Shown piece after piece: positions 12,436-19,725 of a DNA stretch of 25,215 nucleotides; within the stretch, counting starts at the first letter, position 1; each line of letters begins with the position of its first letter. The position numbers and the translations under genes were made by a program. Origin of the DNA: a virus; IMG/VR virus record IMGVR_UViG_3300025313_000115, positions 1 through 25,215 of that record; one strand, given 5' to 3'. The notes under the pieces are model-generated. The model saw only the letters and a list, made by a program, of their open reading frames with translations, did no database searches and had not been told where the DNA came from.

Positions 12436-13088
12436 TGGCCGATAAGATCTGGTCCTACTTCAGCGAGCAGACCAAGGATCGTCTCCGGGTGGTGGCGGAC
12501 GGGCGCCATGTGGCGATGGCCGAGGCGGCTGCGCTGCTGGTCATGGAGGCGCTGGAACCGAGGCCGGAGGGCGGCTCGACGACGGCCGGGGCGCCGTCGC
12601 CACCGAGCCTCGACGACGCCGCCAGCCTGTTCCTGCGTCATCTCCCGCAGGACCAGGCCGACCTGATCCGCGAGCTGTGTCTGGACAACGGGGCGCGGCC
12701 CTGGCAGTACCTGATGTCCTACATCCACCTAGCGCACGAGCGCGGCGAGACCGCCGTGATGGCCAGCGAGACCGTGCTGGACGAGATCGCGGCGCCGCCG
12801 GCCGCCTCGCCGGGCCAGGTCGCCGCCGGAGCGACCGGGACATGCCTCTACTGCGGGGGCGCGTTCCAGGCCGTCCGCCGCGGGCAGAAGTATTGCCCCG
12901 ATCCCGAGGACGGCCCCGGCTGCGGGCGCAAGGCGTTCCTGGAGGACCTCCACCAGCGCCGACCCCAGACACCGTTCCGGGGGCGCCAGCCCCAGGCCGC
13001 GCCCACGCCGTCGCCGCCGCCCGCGCCGACGTTGCTCGACACCGTGGCGCTCCGCCAGGCGATGCTGGCCGGAACCCCGGAGGGCTAA
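12435..13088 (+). CDS. hypothetical protein with zinc-ribbon, upstream of portal
   Basis: A 217-residue protein. ATG 12435 sits four bases after AGGAGAGG (12423-12430); ATG 12432 is possible but too close. An N-terminal helical domain begins ADKIWSYFSEQTKDRLRVVA and contains AMAEAAALLVMEALE, resembling a small ribbon-helix-helix or CopG-like module only superficially. A middle helical domain has DLIRELCLDNGARPWQYLMS. A zinc ribbon follows (CLYCGGAF, then QKYCPDPEDGPGCGRKAF), and the tail is Pro/Ala-rich and disordered. Its position between terminase and portal would suit a packaging accessory or small terminase, but nothing specific supports either. Confidence 0.75.
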   Translation: MADKIWSYFSEQTKDRLRVVADGRHVAMAEAAALLVMEALEPRPEGGSTTAGAPSPPSLDDAASLFLRHLPQDQADLIRELCLDNGARPWQYLMSYIHLAHERGETAVMASETVLDEIAAPPAASPGQVAAGATGTCLYCGGAFQAVRRGQKYCPDPEDGPGCGRKAFLEDLHQRRPQTPFRGRQPQAAPTPSPPPAPTLLDTVALRQAMLAGTPEG

Positions 13089-13094
13089 CCGACG

Positions 13095-14813
13095 GTGGCG
13101 CGCCTGCTCACGGAGCGCGTGGACGCTCTCGGCCAGACCCGGCGAAACTCGGCCGAGGAGCGCAAGCTCATCGACGAGCTGGACGCGCTCTACGACGAGG
13201 GCAAGAAGGCGCGCGACCGCTGGGTCAAGGACGTCGACCTCGAACGCGATCTCAGACTCTACCGGGGCGAGGGGGGGCCGGCCGACCGCGACCCGTACTT
13301 CGAGGCCAACTTCATCCAGGCGTTCATCGACCGCATGGTCGCGCAGCTGACCGACAACCGCCCGATCATCCGGGTGGAGAACAAGAAGCTCGGGCTCAAG
13401 AAGGTCGCCCAGGTGGCGCAGCCGGTCATCTCGGCCGTCTGGGAAGACGAGAAGATGCAGCGGCAGACCTTCAAGATGTGCCACACCGCCGCGATCAACG
13501 CCTCGGCCGGCCTCTACACCGGCTACGACATGGTGACGGACAGCTTCGTCATGGAGGTGCTCGGCATCAAGCAGGTGGTCTTCGACCCGATGGTCAAGGA
13601 GGCGGCGCTCGTCGGGTCGGGGGACTACCTCTTCATCGACCGGGTGCGGGCGCTGGACGACCTGCGGGCGCGCTTCCTGGCGCGCGGCGCCGAGGTCAAG
13701 GCCGACGCCGTGCTGTCCGAGACCCGCGAGCAGGCCAAGGCCCGGACGATCCTGTCGCCCCTGAACGACCTACTGGGGCGCCGGAGCGGCCAGAGCGAGG
13801 CGCTGCCGCGCGCCATGGTGCGGGAATGCCTCATCAACGACCGCCGGCGGAACGGCGACGGCACGCTGCTCTTCCCCGGCGGGCGCATGATCCTCAAGAC
13901 CCGGGACCTGATCCTCTGGGACGGGCCGAACCCGTACTGGGACGGCGTGCCGCCGATCGACTGGTACGACTGGATCGTCGATCCGGAGCACCCCTACGGG
14001 TCCTCCGAGCCTCGCCGGCTCATGCGCTTGCAGTTGTCCTTCAACCAGATCATGGACGGCCTGGTGGAGAACCAGCTCCTGAGCAACTTCCTGTCGGTGA
14101 TCGGGGACCACGACGCCCTGGAACCGAAGGTCTGGGAGAAGCTTCAGAAGATCGCCGGGTCGATCATCATGCGGAAGCGCAACCGGAACGCCGCGTTGAC
14201 GATCCAGCCGCCGCCCGTGTTCGGCACCGACAAGATCAACCTCTCGCGGGCGATCTTCACCTTCGCGCAGCTCCTCACGGGCGTGACGGACGTGACCCTC
14301 GGCGAGACGCCGGGGTCCTTGCAGTCGGGCCAGGCGATCGAGGGCTTGCAGGAGGGCGCCAACCTCATGACGCGCTCGCGGGCGTCACGGCTGGAGGACT
14401 TCTTCGTTCGCGTCGGCAACAAGCTCCTGAGCCGCGTGTTCCAGTTCTTCCCCTCCGACCGCGTGGTGCATCTCGTGGGCCCCAGCGGCGACGCGATCGA
14501 GTACGCGATCAAGCGGCAGGAGTTCTTCGTGGACGACGACGGCCGACCGATCGAGCCCGAGAAGCGTCGGGAGGCGCTGCGCTACGTGCGCTTCCTGGTG
14601 TCGCCGGGCTCCTCGGCGCCGGGCAGCCGGCTCAAGCGCGCGCAGCTCATGATGGACCTCTACAAAGCCGCGCTGGCGCCGGGCGTGGACGTGCTGCGCG
14701 CGGCGGACTTCCCGAACCCCGAGGAGATGCTCAAGCGCGCCCGCGAAGAGCGCGCGACGGTGCCGCCCGAGGTGTCCCAGGCGCTGGCGAAGTCGGCCGG
14801 GGAGAAGCGGTGA
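13095..14813 (+). CDS. portal protein
   Basis: A 572-residue protein judged to be the portal, the ring at one head vertex through which DNA enters and leaves. The N-terminal helix-rich stem includes DRWVKDVDLERDLRLYRGE and ANFIQAFIDRMVAQLTDNRP, a typical portal start. A central clip/wing segment has YWDGVPPIDWYDWIVDPEHP. The late part, GETPGSLQSGQAIEGLQEGA and SRLEDFFVRVGNKLLSRVFQ, is the portal core helix region. Size, position directly after the terminase block and before scaffold and capsid genes all agree. GTG 13095 is preceded by GGAGGG (13079-13084). The family assignment is by motif and context, so the portal subtype is not stated. Confidence 0.85.
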   Translation: MARLLTERVDALGQTRRNSAEERKLIDELDALYDEGKKARDRWVKDVDLERDLRLYRGEGGPADRDPYFEANFIQAFIDRMVAQLTDNRPIIRVENKKLGLKKVAQVAQPVISAVWEDEKMQRQTFKMCHTAAINASAGLYTGYDMVTDSFVMEVLGIKQVVFDPMVKEAALVGSGDYLFIDRVRALDDLRARFLARGAEVKADAVLSETREQAKARTILSPLNDLLGRRSGQSEALPRAMVRECLINDRRRNGDGTLLFPGGRMILKTRDLILWDGPNPYWDGVPPIDWYDWIVDPEHPYGSSEPRRLMRLQLSFNQIMDGLVENQLLSNFLSVIGDHDALEPKVWEKLQKIAGSIIMRKRNRNAALTIQPPPVFGTDKINLSRAIFTFAQLLTGVTDVTLGETPGSLQSGQAIEGLQEGANLMTRSRASRLEDFFVRVGNKLLSRVFQFFPSDRVVHLVGPSGDAIEYAIKRQEFFVDDDGRPIEPEKRREALRYVRFLVSPGSSAPGSRLKRAQLMMDLYKAALAPGVDVLRAADFPNPEEMLKRAREERATVPPEVSQALAKSAGEKR

Positions 14814-14880
14814 TCCTCAAAAAACTTCTTGCATCGGCGTGTCAGGATGCCCATGCTACGGAGCAGATGAGGAGCCGCTG

Positions 14881-15405
14881 ATGCCGCTCGGGATCGGTGG
14901 ACCGCCAGACCAGGGCGGAGGCGAGGACGCCTTCGCCACCGGCCTGCTCGCCGGCGCCGGGCTCCGCGAGATCTCCCAAGTTCTGGGGCTCTCCCGCAAG
15001 CGGCAGGGAAGTTCCGGCGCGCAACCCTCGGCCTCGACCATGCTCCAGGGCCAGATGGGCGACCTCGACCGCGTGATGCTCTTGGCGCGCATCCAGTCGC
15101 TGATGGGTGGCCCAGGCGGTGGCCCGATGGGGCCGGGGCTTCCCGGCGCCGCGCCGCCGATGCCGGGAGCCATGCTCGGGGCGATGCCGGGGGCACTGCC
15201 GCCCGGCGCGGGTCCCCTGCCGTTCCCGTCACCGCTGGCCCGCCCGCCGATGCCGCCGATGGTGCCGCCGGGTCCCCTGCCGATGCCGGGCGGGCTGCCG
15301 ATGCCGACGCCGGCGATGCCCGGGCCTCAGGGCGGGGCCATGGGCGGGGGGCTCCCGATCATCCTGCTCAAACAGATGCTCTCCGGAGCGGCGGGGCCGG
15401 TATGA
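14881..15405 (+). CDS. Pro/Gly/Met-rich low-complexity protein
   Basis: A 174-residue protein. ATG 14881 follows GAGGAG (14869-14874) at six bases; an in-frame GTG at 14839 has no such site. The first 70 residues are ordinary (DAFATGLLAGAGLREISQVL, then a short helix MGDLDRVMLLARIQSLMGG). The rest is almost entirely Pro, Gly, Met and Ala in repeats such as MPGAMLGAMPGALPPG, then ends with LPIILLKQMLSGA. It is likely disordered. A virion or head-assembly role is inferred from its place between portal and scaffold; no family is recognised. Confidence 0.7.
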   Translation: MPLGIGGPPDQGGGEDAFATGLLAGAGLREISQVLGLSRKRQGSSGAQPSASTMLQGQMGDLDRVMLLARIQSLMGGPGGGPMGPGLPGAAPPMPGAMLGAMPGALPPGAGPLPFPSPLARPPMPPMVPPGPLPMPGGLPMPTPAMPGPQGGAMGGGLPIILLKQMLSGAAGPV

Positions 15406-15557
15406 CAGCCTGGCACATAGGGCCGATCCAGCCGCTCTTCTTCGCATGGTCCTTCCCGGTCTACGACCGCCCGTTCCAGATCAGCGGCGTGGTGGTGCCG
15501 GCGTTCCACTGGACGCTGGTGACCTCCCGCGGGATCTTCCTGGGCGGGGTCAACTGA
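15402..15557 (+). CDS. 51-residue hypothetical protein
   Basis: ATG 15402 overlaps the previous stop (ATGA), and TGA 15555-15557 overlaps the next ATG (TGATG). The product begins MTAWHIGPIQPLFFAWSF and has a beta-rich, aromatic sequence (ISGVVVPAFHWTLVTSRGIF). It is below usual gene-finder length, but the perfect junctions on both sides make it likely real. No family or role is recognised. Confidence 0.65.
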   Translation: MTAWHIGPIQPLFFAWSFPVYDRPFQISGVVVPAFHWTLVTSRGIFLGGVN

Positions 15558-15739
15558 TGCCGCTCCGCGGCGCTCGCTACCGCGTGAAGCAGACCTCCAA
15601 AGGGCCGGTCAGACTCGCGTTCCGCGGCAAGGGGACCGTGGTCGAGGCCAAGAACATGAAGACGGGGGCGATGCACTCGGAAGGCGACTTCCGGCGCGAC
15701 GCCCGCCGCTCGCACCGGCGCTCGATGCGCCGCCGATGA
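15557..15739 (+). CDS. 60-residue basic protein
   Basis: It starts at the TGATG junction at 15557. The first two-thirds read as a small beta fold (RYRVKQTSKGPVRLAFRGKG, TVVEAKNMKTGA) and the last 20 residues are arginine-rich (RRDARRSHRRSMRRR). The strong positive charge and place among head genes suggest binding to packaged DNA or an internal virion role, which is an inference. The longer upstream frame is a shadow of the Pro-rich gene. No family is recognised. Confidence 0.65.
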   Translation: MPLRGARYRVKQTSKGPVRLAFRGKGTVVEAKNMKTGAMHSEGDFRRDARRSHRRSMRRR

Positions 15740-15749
15740 AAGGAGTGCG

Positions 15750-15869
15750 ATGAAGCCCAAGAGCAACGCGCCCACGCAGAAATACGAGTCCGGCAGCGCG
15801 ATCAAGTCGCCGCTCAAGGACGTCGCCAAGAGCGGCAACGTCACCACGAAGCGGGCGGGCGGCACGTAG
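15750..15869 (+). CDS. 39-residue Lys/Ser-rich peptide
   Basis: ATG 15750 follows AAAGGAG (15739-15745) at four to five bases. The product MKPKSNAPTQKYESGSAIKS continues to a Thr/Lys/Gly-rich end and is likely disordered. Its strong ribosome binding site and fit between neighbours support translation. It is too short for most gene finders. Function unknown. Confidence 0.55.
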   Translation: MKPKSNAPTQKYESGSAIKSPLKDVAKSGNVTTKRAGGT

Positions 15870-15871
15870 CG

Positions 15872-16102
15872 ATGCTGCCCCTCGTCGAGGGCCTCTCCCA
15901 GACCGCGCGGGACGCCGAGCCGCTGCACCAGCGGCTGGCGGGCTTCCTCGCGCAGCGCCGCGGCGCGTCCACCGAGGACGTGGCCCAGGCGCTCGAGCGG
16001 CTGGAGTCGGCCTTCGGCAAAGAAGCGGACGAGCAGGTCAAGGGTCGGATCGCGGCGGCAATCGCCGTGCTCCGGGGCGACAAGAAGGACGAGGACAAGT
16101 GA
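15872..16102 (+). CDS. 76-residue helical protein
   Basis: ATG 15872 begins two bases after the previous stop. The product is predicted almost entirely helical (LVEGLSQTARDAEPLHQRLA, EDVAQALERLESAFGKEADE, IAAAIAVLRGDK) with an acidic/lysine tail. It is the last small gene before the hairpin-rich gap ahead of the scaffold gene. No clear ribosome binding site, so coupling to the preceding peptide is likely. No family is recognised. Confidence 0.65.
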   Translation: MLPLVEGLSQTARDAEPLHQRLAGFLAQRRGASTEDVAQALERLESAFGKEADEQVKGRIAAAIAVLRGDKKDEDK

Positions 16103-16210
16103 CGCGGCGCGGTCTGGATCGTCAGGCAACCGGCGCCGCCGATGCAGCGCACATGGTGACCACCGCAGGTCCTGGGGAAGCCATGTAGGACGATGAGTGC
16201 GGCCCACCGG

Positions 16211-16227
16211 GCGGGGTAGCTCCCCGC
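16211..16227 (+). other. perfect hairpin in the gap before the scaffold gene
   Basis: GCGGGG (16211-16216) pairs with CCCCGC (16222-16227) around a five-base loop TAGCT, with a further C-G and G-C possible beyond a one-base mismatch. It lies 19 bases before a second, stronger hairpin. Together they may form a structured leader or attenuator. Confidence 0.45.
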
Positions 16228-16245
16228 TCGGCGGCTGAGGCTGGA

Positions 16246-16292
16246 CGAGACGCCCTGATTCCTTGCGCAAGGGGGGATCAGGGCGTTTCTCG
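16246..16292 (+). terminator. long hairpin, candidate terminator or RNA-processing site
   Basis: CGCCCTGAT (16251-16259) pairs perfectly with ATCAGGGCG (16276-16284), with inner CCTT/AAGG pairing around GCGC and an outer CGAGA/TCTCG arm beyond a TT bulge. It lies in the 245-base gap between 16102 and 16348. The following bases are TTTCTCGTTTC, a weak T tract. A partial terminator here would set a different transcript level for the scaffold and capsid genes; a processing site is the alternative. No gene is seen in the gap. Confidence 0.6.
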
Positions 16293-16347
16293 TTTCGGGC
16301 CGCAGATCATCGCCCACGGGTCCCAGGGGAGCCAAGGGGAGAACGAG

Positions 16348-17199
16348 ATGGCGAAGTTCAAGACGCACGAGGAAGCCGAGGCGGCGCATGCGGCGCTTGA
16401 GCAGAAGCTCGGCGAGCAGGGCAAGGAACTCGGGGAGCTGCGGAAGCAGTCCGAGGGCCTCCAGGCGCTCCAGGCGACCGTCAAGCAGTACGAGGCCTAC
16501 GTGACGCAGGCCAAGCCCGTCCTCGACTGGTACACGACCAACGAGGCGACGATCCGGTCGTGGGCGCAGTCGAACGGCCAGCCCGCGCAGGCGGGGGCCC
16601 AAGGCGTCCAGCAGCAGGCGCAGCAGGTCGCGCAGCAGCAGCCGGGCTACGAGTGGCTGACCCCGCAGGAGAAGCAGGCGTTCACGCAGTCGATCGCGCA
16701 GCACCTCCAGCAGTCGGTCCTAGTGCCGTGGACGCAGCAGTTCAGCAAGGTGGCGGAGGACTACGCCAAGCGGACGCAGGAGTCGCTCGACGCCCGGCAG
16801 CGGGCGGCGGCCGACGTGATGTGGCGGACGCTCCAGTTCGTGATGCCGCCCGACAAGATCGAGGCGGCGCGGAAGTGGCACGAAGAGGCGATGAAGTACG
16901 CCGATCCGTCGAAGATCGACCCGATGCAGATGGCGCAGGAGCGGCTGGACCTGGTGGGGCAGAACGAGACGCTCAAGCAGAAGCTCAAGGAGATCGAGAC
17001 GCAGCAGGAGGAGGCGGCGAAGCGGGCGACGCCGTCGCTGGGGCCGAGCGGCTCCACCCTCGTGCCGTCGGACGCGAAGCCCGAGGATCAGCAGGCGCCG
17101 CAGAGCCGCGACGAGCGGTTCCGCGCCGTCATGGACGACGTCAAAGCGCAGCACGGGCCCGAAGGTGTCTCCACGATGTTCCCGGCGTTGGGCCGGTAA
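16348..17199 (+). CDS. scaffold-like coiled-coil protein
   Basis: A 283-residue, Gln/Glu/Lys-rich helical protein directly before the major capsid gene, the usual place of the scaffold that guides shell assembly and then leaves the head. The N-terminus is a coiled coil (HEEAEAAHAALEQKLGEQGK, ELRKQSEGLQALQATVKQ). A Gln-rich linker follows (QQQAQQVAQQQ), then more helix (LDLVGQNETLKQKLKEIETQ) and a disordered Pro/Ser segment ending ERFRAVMDDVKAQHGP. ATG 16348 has AGGGGAG (16335-16341) six bases upstream. The call rests on composition and context because scaffold sequences diverge quickly. Confidence 0.75.
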   Translation: MAKFKTHEEAEAAHAALEQKLGEQGKELGELRKQSEGLQALQATVKQYEAYVTQAKPVLDWYTTNEATIRSWAQSNGQPAQAGAQGVQQQAQQVAQQQPGYEWLTPQEKQAFTQSIAQHLQQSVLVPWTQQFSKVAEDYAKRTQESLDARQRAAADVMWRTLQFVMPPDKIEAARKWHEEAMKYADPSKIDPMQMAQERLDLVGQNETLKQKLKEIETQQEEAAKRATPSLGPSGSTLVPSDAKPEDQQAPQSRDERFRAVMDDVKAQHGPEGVSTMFPALGR

Positions 17200-17243
17200 T
17201 GTCGAGAGTGCCTGCGTCCGTGGCTGCCGACGAGGAGGAGTAG
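17199..17243 (+). other. 14-codon bridging mini-ORF before the capsid gene
   Basis: ATG 17199 overlaps the scaffold stop (TAATG), and the frame MSRVPASVAADEEE stops at TAG 17241-17243, three bases before the capsid GTG. The capsid ribosome binding site (GAGGAGGAG, 17232-17240) encodes its last three residues. It may couple scaffold and capsid translation, or be chance. Confidence 0.3.
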
Positions 17244-17246
17244 CCC

Positions 17247-18194
17247 GTGGCCACACCGACAAGGACGCAGACATTAAACACCTTCGTCTCCAGCACGGCG
17301 GAGAACCGCCGGAAGGGCCTGATCGACAACTTCTTCGGGTCGGCCCCGCTGTGGGTCTACATGAAGAAGCAGAAGTCCGTGCCGGTGCGGGGCGGCGAGA
17401 TCATCAAGGTCCCGCACATCCACTCCGGCTTCGAGGCCAGCTCCTACGGCCGGGGCGACACGTTCAACACCGAGGTCAAGGAGTTCGCGACGACCATGGC
17501 GTTCAACTGGAAGTTCGCCTACGCCCCCGTGAACCTGAACGTGATCGACGTGGACCTGAACGACTCGCCCGAGCAGACCTTCGACCTCGTGGACGCGGCG
17601 ATGGAGAACGGCGAGCTGTCGCTCATCAACGACCTGGGCGTCCAGATGTTCGGCGACGGCACGGGCAACGCCAGCAAGGACCTGGACGGGCTGGCGATCG
17701 GCGTCAGCCGCACGGGCACCTACGGGGGCATCGTGCGGGGCACGGACGCCGAGGGCGCCTCGGTGCGGGCCGCCGTGGAGGACACCACGGGCGGCGCGGT
17801 GTCGCTCGCCACGATGAACAGCAACTTCGGCTCGTGCGTGGTCGGTCGGGAGAAGCCGAACCTGATCGCGACCACGCAGACGCTCTGGAACCGGATCTGG
17901 GAGAAGTCCCAGCCGTCGGAGCGCAACGCCCCGGAGGATCTGCGGGACATCGGCTTCGACGTCGTGCGGTTCAACGGCGCGAACACGATGGTGGACTCGC
18001 ACTGCACGGCGGGCTTCCAGTACTACCTCAACACGAAGTTCTGGGAGCTGTTCACCCACCGCAAGTGGGACTTCCGTTTCCGGGGCTTCATGGAACAGAC
18101 GAACCAGCAGATCAGCATCGGCCAGTTGATCTACTGGGGCGCGCTGGTCTGCCGCGGGCCGCGCTTCCAGGGCGTGGCGTCGGGCCTCAGCTAG
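17247..18194 (+). CDS. major capsid protein
   Basis: A 315-residue protein called the major capsid protein, expected to have the HK97 fold and build the icosahedral shell. It follows the scaffold-like gene and has the strongest ribosome binding site of the region (GAGGAGGAG, 17232-17240, before GTG 17247), fitting high expression. Recognisable parts are ENRRKGLIDNFFGSAPLWVY near the N-terminus, FGDGTGNASKDLDGLAIGVS followed by GTYGGIVRG in the middle, and a C-terminal FNGANTMVDSHCTAG with KFWELFTHRKWDF. The D-G-L ... TYGGI block is typical of one phage capsid family. Family by recall; position strongly supports it. Confidence 0.88.
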   Translation: MATPTRTQTLNTFVSSTAENRRKGLIDNFFGSAPLWVYMKKQKSVPVRGGEIIKVPHIHSGFEASSYGRGDTFNTEVKEFATTMAFNWKFAYAPVNLNVIDVDLNDSPEQTFDLVDAAMENGELSLINDLGVQMFGDGTGNASKDLDGLAIGVSRTGTYGGIVRGTDAEGASVRAAVEDTTGGAVSLATMNSNFGSCVVGREKPNLIATTQTLWNRIWEKSQPSERNAPEDLRDIGFDVVRFNGANTMVDSHCTAGFQYYLNTKFWELFTHRKWDFRFRGFMEQTNQQISIGQLIYWGALVCRGPRFQGVASGLS

Positions 18195-18197
18195 GCC

Positions 18198-18620
18198 ATG
18201 ACCTCTCGGGAGTGGGCCAGGGCGGCGCTCCGGACGATGGCGCTGCCGGTGCCTGACCGGGACCGGACGCTCCACGTCCAACTGCCGCCCGGTGTCCAGA
18301 CGCCGGACGTTCGCACGCACTGTACCTGCCATGTGGTGGCGCAGTACGTCTGGCGGGCGGCGCACGAGCAACGCTGCACGCGCGTCGTGATTCATAACGG
18401 CCCGGTCCACACGCACGAGTTCGACACGACCGAGCTGTTCAAGCGGGCCACGCTCCAGCGCCTCGGGTTCTGGCCCAAGGTCCTGAAGATTCGCGGCCGG
18501 ACGCCGCCGCAGCTGGCGACGGTCGGCCACCGGGCGCTCGGGAACACGCTCGAGGAGCGCCGCCCGATCTTTCACGTCCCAGCAGCCGTTTCCGGCTCGC
18601 AGGCCGGCGGCGAGGAGTAG
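18198..18620 (+). CDS. hypothetical protein after capsid gene
   Basis: A 140-residue protein starting at ATG 18198, three bases after the capsid stop. It is mixed alpha/beta with THCTCHVVAQYVWRAAHEQR and a basic FKRATLQRLGFWPKVLKIRG. A CTC pair and several histidines might bind metal. It has no family match that I recognise. Its place between capsid and the virion-like genes suggests a head role, but no motif confirms it. Ribosome binding is weak, so coupling to the capsid gene is likely. Confidence 0.7.
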   Translation: MTSREWARAALRTMALPVPDRDRTLHVQLPPGVQTPDVRTHCTCHVVAQYVWRAAHEQRCTRVVIHNGPVHTHEFDTTELFKRATLQRLGFWPKVLKIRGRTPPQLATVGHRALGNTLEERRPIFHVPAAVSGSQAGGEE

Positions 18621-18626
18621 ACGACG

Positions 18627-19418
18627 ATGGCGAACAGCACGACCGATCTGGTGTTCCGACTCTCCAGCATCACGGGGCTCGGGATGCGCGACATCAACGG
18701 CAACGACGCGGAGCCCCAGGGGCGACCCGGGGCGATTTCGATCGTCACGGACGACTTCGGGGTCCGCATTCTGAAGTACATCAGGAACGTGAACGGCTCG
18801 GCGATCACGATGGGCGAGCTGCACAGCTACGCCTCGGACACCCAGAACACCAAGACGACCACGGTGTCGAACATCACGTCGGGGACGACGACCTCGGCGG
18901 TGACCACGGGCCTGACGGCCAGCCGCCACCAGGGCGGGCTCTGCTACGTGCTGGACAACGCCGACTCGGCCGGGGACGCCCCGGAGACCGAGATCAGCCC
19001 GATCGCCGGCAACACGACGACGGCCATCACGCTGGACGCCGACTACCCGCTGACGGTCGCGCTGGCGGCGAACGACGACCTGGAGCTGATCTCGACGTGG
19101 CAGATCGAGGACTCGGCCGACGGGGACGAGGCCTGGACAGTGGCGGGCGTGGTCCTGGGCAACCAGGGGCTCACGAACCTCTACTACGGCTGGATTCAGG
19201 TGGAGGGGCCGGTGCGGGCCGACGTGACGGCGACCACGACGATCGCCGAGGGCGACCCGGTGGTGGCTGGCGCGAACCTCGTCAACCTCTTCGGCTCGGA
19301 CGGGCACGAGCTGTGGATCGGCACGGCGCTCGCCGCCGCCACGAACGACATCGTGTCGGACAGCATCCTGGTGCATCTCCAGCTGTTTTCGACGGAACTC
19401 TCCGGAGGCACGCCGTAG
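18627..19418 (+). CDS. putative virion decoration-type protein
   Basis: A 263-residue beta-rich protein. ATG 18627 has GAGGAG (18612-18617) at nine bases. It starts VFRLSSITGLGMRDINGN, has long Thr/Ser-rich strands (TTTVSNITSGTTTSAVTTGL), and ends with a barrel-like TNLYYGWIQVEGPVRADVTA and AEGDPVVAGANLVNLF. The Y-G-W-I-Q-x-x-G pattern with later E-G-D resembles the small decoration/head-surface proteins seen next to capsid genes. No cysteines and few charged patches, as expected for an extracellular virion protein. The specific role is an inference. Confidence 0.7.
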   Translation: MANSTTDLVFRLSSITGLGMRDINGNDAEPQGRPGAISIVTDDFGVRILKYIRNVNGSAITMGELHSYASDTQNTKTTTVSNITSGTTTSAVTTGLTASRHQGGLCYVLDNADSAGDAPETEISPIAGNTTTAITLDADYPLTVALAANDDLELISTWQIEDSADGDEAWTVAGVVLGNQGLTNLYYGWIQVEGPVRADVTATTTIAEGDPVVAGANLVNLFGSDGHELWIGTALAAATNDIVSDSILVHLQLFSTELSGGTP

Positions 19419-19430
19419 CGGGCGGCCCCG

Positions 19431-19703
19431 ATGGCAGCGGTCGCCGAGACGGCTGGGACGAAGGTCGAGTTCGTGGCGGGCAACCTCCACATCGTCGCCG
19501 CCGACGTGACGTCGGTGGACGACGGGGATACGTGGCAGCCCGGACTCGGCCGCATCGTCTTCGCTGCCTTCACGAACTCCACGGCGAATCCGTCCGGCTC
19601 GCAGGTCAACGTGAGTTGGGCAACGGCCAACAACCGGGCAACGGTGACGTTCGACTGCGAAGCGGCCAGTCAGAGCGGCACCGTGATCGCCATGGGCTAC
19701 TAG
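19431..19703 (+). CDS. small beta-rich virion-type protein
   Basis: A 90-residue protein, all predicted strands (TKVEFVAGNLHIVAADVTSV, GRIVFAAFTNSTANPSGSQV, RATVTFDCEAASQSGTVIAM). Proteins of this shape and size follow capsid genes in other phages and act as head or fibre accessories; I recognise the style but no named family. ATG 19431 is 13 bases after the previous stop with a distant GGAGG. It lies in a tight series of virion genes. Confidence 0.7.
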   Translation: MAAVAETAGTKVEFVAGNLHIVAADVTSVDDGDTWQPGLGRIVFAAFTNSTANPSGSQVNVSWATANNRATVTFDCEAASQSGTVIAMGY

Positions 19704-19725
19704 CCCGCAGGCGGAGGAACGCATC

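Noticed and set aside
12677-14881. 734-residue + strand frame overlapping the portal gene
   Set aside because: It is an Arg/Ala/Gly-rich out-of-frame reading of the portal and the preceding gene; the portal frame carries all recognisable motifs.
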